Shown piece after piece: positions 61,161-64,000 of a stretch of 64,000 nt of DNA (positions are counted from its first letter, which is position 1; every line of letters begins with the position of its first letter). The notes under the pieces were generated by a model, which did not search any database, was not told the DNA's origin, and saw only the letters and a program-made list of their open reading frames with translations. The DNA comes from Tabrizicola oligotrophica (GTDB lineage Bacteria; Pseudomonadota; Alphaproteobacteria; Rhodobacterales; Rhodobacteraceae). The position numbers were made by a program, and so were the translations under genes. The stretch spans positions 186,001-250,000 of the forward strand of contig NZ_JAAIVJ010000003.1 of the NCBI RefSeq assembly GCF_011008935.1, in the 5' to 3' direction.

Positions 61161-62264
61161 TCAGTCGGCCTTCCCCGCCTTCGCCCAATCCGTCACGCCG
61201 GGGTAGAACTGCTTGCGCCACGCCCGGACCCGCGGGTTCATCCTCCGCCGCCACAGGGGCGGAAACATCGCCAGCGTCGTCATCGCCGGATAGCCGAACG
61301 GCAGCATCGGCGCCTCGGTTTCCGGATAGGTCTGTAACAGGGGAAAGCGGCGGTCGGGTTTGTAGTGGTGGTCCGAGTGGCGCTGCAAATTGATGAGCAA
61401 CCAGTTCGACGCCCTTTGCGGCGCGTTCCAGCTGTGATGCGGGCGAACGGGTTCGTATTTGCCACTCGGCAGCTTTTGCCGCACCAGCCCGTAATGCTCG
61501 ACGTAATTGGTCAGCTCCAACTGCCAGACGGCAAAGAAAGCCTGCATCAGAAACAGCCCAAGGCCCTGGGCCCCGCCAACCAGCCATGCGGCCAGCAACG
61601 CCAAGACCTGCAGCCCCGCATAGCGCCAGAACGGGTTCGAGCTGTGCCAGACCGGACGACCCACCTTCGCCAGCCGCTCCGCTTCGGCCTGCCACGCCGA
61701 GCGCGGACAGGCGAACAGCACCCGCAGGAAGAAGCGATGAAATCCTTCGTTATAGGGCGCGGACACCGCATCGCGCGGAGTGCCGACATGGATGTGATGC
61801 ACCAGAAGATGTTCGGTGCGGAAATGGCTGTACAGCACCGTAGCCAGCAGAAGATCGCCCAGCCACCGCTCGCCGCGATGACCCTGATGCAGAAGCTCGT
61901 GGGCATAGACGATGCCGATGGTGCCTGAAGCCACCCCGACCCCGAACATCAGCGCGATGACCTCGATCCAGCCCATGTCGGCCCGCACCACCCACCAGAT
62001 CGCGCCATAGATGATCGCCGCCTGCACCGGAAACCAGACCAGCGTGACCAGCCGATACCAGAACAGCTCACGCTCGTCGGTCGTCGTGTCGGGGTTTTCC
62101 TCGTTCAGCCCCAGCAGCAGATCCAGCACCGTGACCAGCGCCCAGGCGTACAGCGGCATCAGCACCACCGACCAGCCGCCAACCGTGACACCGATCACGG
62201 CCAGGGGCACCAGCCCGAGCGACAGCCAGAACGGCAAGGCGGCACGCAAGGTCTTGGACATCAT
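61161..62264 (-). CDS. alkB: Alkane 1-monooxygenase (AlkB-type membrane diiron hydroxylase)
   Basis: A 367-residue integral-membrane non-haem diiron enzyme. Histidine boxes: HELLHQGHR, EHLLVHHIH and LQRHSDHH, plus NYVEHYGLVR. Four or more hydrophobic segments (LPFWLSLGLVPLAVIGVTVGGWSV, VVLMPLYAWALVTVLDLLLG) precede. It would hydroxylate terminal carbons of alkanes using a rubredoxin, which is not encoded nearby. ATG 62264 follows GGGGAG; the frame from 62333 is too long. Confidence 0.92.
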   Translation of the reverse strand: MMSKTLRAALPFWLSLGLVPLAVIGVTVGGWSVVLMPLYAWALVTVLDLLLGLNEENPDTTTDERELFWYRLVTLVWFPVQAAIIYGAIWWVVRADMGWIEVIALMFGVGVASGTIGIVYAHELLHQGHRGERWLGDLLLATVLYSHFRTEHLLVHHIHVGTPRDAVSAPYNEGFHRFFLRVLFACPRSAWQAEAERLAKVGRPVWHSSNPFWRYAGLQVLALLAAWLVGGAQGLGLFLMQAFFAVWQLELTNYVEHYGLVRQKLPSGKYEPVRPHHSWNAPQRASNWLLINLQRHSDHHYKPDRRFPLLQTYPETEAPMLPFGYPAMTTLAMFPPLWRRRMNPRVRAWRKQFYPGVTDWAKAGKAD

Positions 62265-62304
62265 GAAACTCCCCTTCGCCACAAGTCTAGGTGGGGATTT
62301 GCCA

Positions 62305-63351
62305 TCACTCAACCGCGCGCAGGGTCGCAGCATCCCAGGCCTTGCGCATCACGGTCGGAAGATCGTCAGGGCGGAAGTCGGCCATGAACCCACCCCGCTC
62401 GGGGTTACCCGCGCCGGTTGCCACCATCACCCGCAACTGCAGATGAAAATGCGTGAAGGTGTGCCGCACCTCACCCGCGTCCGTCCAATTGGCCGACACC
62501 GGGGCCGGGCCGCCACCGCCATCCCAGGCGTCGCCGGGAAACCCCAGCATCCCCCCCAAGAGCCCGCGCTCCGGCCGGCGCTCGACCAGCACTGCGCCGT
62601 CGGGCCGCTGCAAGACCCAGACCACCCCCTGCCGCACCGGCTTGACCGGTTTGGCAAGCTTGCGCGGCAGCTCCGCCGCAGCCCCTGCCGCCTGACCCGC
62701 ACAAAGCCCAAGCAACGGGCAAATGCCGCACGTCGGATTGCGCGGCGTGCAGATCGTTGCGCCGAGATCCATCATCGCCTGCGCATGATCGCCCGGGCGA
62801 AGGTCTGGCGTCAGAAGCCCGGCCAGCCGCACCAGCTCTGGCTTGGCCGCGGGCAGCGGCGTCTGCACGGCAAAGAGCCGCGCGCAAACCCGCTCCACAT
62901 TGCCGTCCACCACCACCGCAGGCGCATCAAAGGCGATCGAGGCCACCGCCGCCGCCGTGTAGGGCCCCACGCCCGGCAAGGCACGCAAGCCTTCCACCGT
63001 CTTGGGAAACTGCCCGCCATGGTCGCGCACCACCGCCCGCGCACAGGCCAGCAAATTCCGCGCCCGGGCGTAATAGCCAAGCCCGGCCCATTCCCCCATC
63101 ACCGCGGCATCCTCTGCCGCCGCCAGATCCTCCACCCGCGGCCAGCGCGCCAGGAACCGCCGGAAATAGTCGCGCACCGCTGCAACCGTGGTCTGCTGCA
63201 ACATCACTTCCGAAAGCCAGACGTGATAGGGATCGGGCCGCACCCCCACCGCCCGATCTGCCGGCCCGACGCGCCAAGGCATCGCCCGCGCGTGGGCGTC
63301 ATACCAGCGCAACAGCCGCGCCCCTGCCACTTCACAGTCGATCTCACGCAA
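62305..63351 (-). CDS. mutY: A/G-specific adenine glycosylase MutY
   Basis: A 348-residue base-excision repair glycosylase removing A mispaired with 8-oxoG. Helix-hairpin-helix GLRALPGVGPYTAAAVASIAF with the catalytic Asp in VVVDGNVERV, the 4Fe-4S cluster CTPRNPTCGICPLLGLC, and a C-terminal NUDIX-like domain (VRQGVVWVLQRPDGAVLVERRPERGLLGGMLGFPG). Divergent from the DUF721 gene. Confidence 0.94.
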   Translation of the reverse strand: MREIDCEVAGARLLRWYDAHARAMPWRVGPADRAVGVRPDPYHVWLSEVMLQQTTVAAVRDYFRRFLARWPRVEDLAAAEDAAVMGEWAGLGYYARARNLLACARAVVRDHGGQFPKTVEGLRALPGVGPYTAAAVASIAFDAPAVVVDGNVERVCARLFAVQTPLPAAKPELVRLAGLLTPDLRPGDHAQAMMDLGATICTPRNPTCGICPLLGLCAGQAAGAAAELPRKLAKPVKPVRQGVVWVLQRPDGAVLVERRPERGLLGGMLGFPGDAWDGGGGPAPVSANWTDAGEVRHTFTHFHLQLRVMVATGAGNPERGGFMADFRPDDLPTVMRKAWDAATLRAVE

Positions 63352-63545
63352 GATTTATCCCTGCCATCCCACTTCTGCCCCCCGACTGAAAACTCATATC
63401 CAGTTGAGAAAAATTGCCTTTCATCTGGTCCACAAATGGCCCACGGGGGGGTGGGGGGAGGATCCTCCCGGCGGCCAGAGCCACGCAATACGCTTCCCTT
63501 TCCACCCCGCCGCCGTAGAATAGCGCCAATTCCGGATAGGACCAG

Positions 63546-64000
63546 ATGGCCCGCACACCGACCCCTCCTCCCACCCGCCGCGAGCGCGGCTTTGAACCCA
63601 CCGGTGGGCTGTTGAAGCAGCAGATCCGTGCCGCCGGGGAAGCGCGGGGCTTTGCGGTGGCGCGGCTGTTGACCCATTGGGCCGAAGTCGCAGGCGAAGA
63701 CCTTGCCCGCGTCACCCGGCCGGTGAAGGTGGGTTACGGGCGTGAAGGCATGGGCGCGACGCTGACGCTGCTGACCACGGGTGCCATGGCCCCCATGGTC
63801 GAGATGCAGAAGGAACGCCTGCGCGAACGGGTAAACGCCATCTACGGCTATGCCGCGATTTCACGCATCCTGCTGACCCAGACCGCCGCCTCCGGCTTTG
63901 CCGAAGGACAGGCCGAATTCGCCCCGGCCCCGAAAGCCGTGCCAAGGCCCGATCCGGCCATCGTAGCCAAGGCCGCCGAAACCGCCGCCCCGGTGCAGGA
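63546..64000 (+). CDS. DUF721/DciA-like protein, 3' end outside the window
   Basis: 151 codons from ATG 63546 to the window edge. The protein starts MARTPTPPPTRRERGFEPTG and has the DUF721 core LLTHWAEVAGEDLARVTRPVKV and MQKERLRERVNAIYGYAAISRILL. DciA proteins of this family help load the replicative helicase DnaB; the family also contains uncharacterised members. Divergent from mutY with a 194-base spacer, an arrangement typical of Rhodobacteraceae. Confidence 0.82.
   Translation, partial: MARTPTPPPTRRERGFEPTGGLLKQQIRAAGEARGFAVARLLTHWAEVAGEDLARVTRPVKVGYGREGMGATLTLLTTGAMAPMVEMQKERLRERVNAIYGYAAISRILLTQTAASGFAEGQAEFAPAPKAVPRPDPAIVAKAAETAAPVQ

Overview
The window is a high-GC alphaproteobacterial chromosome segment, most likely from the Rhodobacteraceae (Rhodobacter/Gemmobacter/Tabrizicola-like). 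This rests on the intact smo/mtlK polyol operon, a DUF2125 protein, an MbfA-type start at the left edge, a CcrM methylase, and the mutY|DUF721 pair at the right edge. No rRNA, tRNA, CRISPR array or complete prophage was seen.

Layout. 1-150: start of an mbfA-like gene running out of the window. 0.25-8.4 kb: a polyol operon read leftward (HAD hydrolase, SorC-type regulator, SmoE binding protein, SmoF/G permeases, SmoK ATPase, SmoS sorbitol dehydrogenase, MtlK mannitol dehydrogenase). 8.4-11.9 kb: a PobR-like regulator diverging from pobA, then an amidohydrolase and a GFA-family protein.

11.9-36.7 kb is the most interesting part, an accessory catabolic island. On the + strand an IclR regulator leads a tight operon of biotin carrier, biotin carboxylase, a pyruvate-carboxylase-like carboxyltransferase, a HAD phosphatase, an acetoacetate-CoA-ligase-like enzyme and an SDR. 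Facing it on the - strand is a compact eight-gene operon: cytochrome P450, a PEP-synthase-like phosphotransferase split over two genes (the organisation known from phenylphosphate synthase), two paralogous HD-domain proteins that both keep six candidate metal ligands, an aldehyde dehydrogenase, an SDR and a putidaredoxin-type ferredoxin. Upstream lies a regulator fusing a MEDS-like sensory domain to a SARP/BTAD activator. It diverges from a GMC oxidoreductase, a complete Liv-type ABC importer and another SDR. The P450 and GMC promoters share a near-identical element: CCAAAG direct repeats with an 11-bp period, followed by TTARGCTGATTC. The IclR gene has matching TTTCAC-N3-GTGAAA palindromes at both ends. 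My inference is a regulated pathway that imports a hydrophobic alcohol, ketone or terpenoid-like compound, hydroxylates and phosphorylates it, and channels a ketone through biotin-dependent carboxylation and CoA ligation. The substrate cannot be read from the sequence.

36.7-41.4 kb is a scar region: an IS110-type transposase remnant, a DEAD-box helicase with a repeat-rich tail, a frameshifted GspE/PilB fragment, and the C-terminal tip of an RHS toxin with a putative immunity gene. 41.4-47.2 kb holds a type I secretion ABC/HlyD pair, mlaA-mlaC and zapE. 47.2-53.3 kb is a block (enoyl-CoA hydratase, SDR, DUF2125, pmbA, cysQ-like) bracketed by two inverted copies of a 0.3-0.45 kb non-coding repeat. 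53.3-64 kb holds an RND efflux pair, an inverted-topology membrane winged-helix protein with a small secreted neighbour, a small membrane protein, rnhB, ccrM (three GANTC sites in its leader), alkB, mutY and the start of a DUF721/DciA-like gene.
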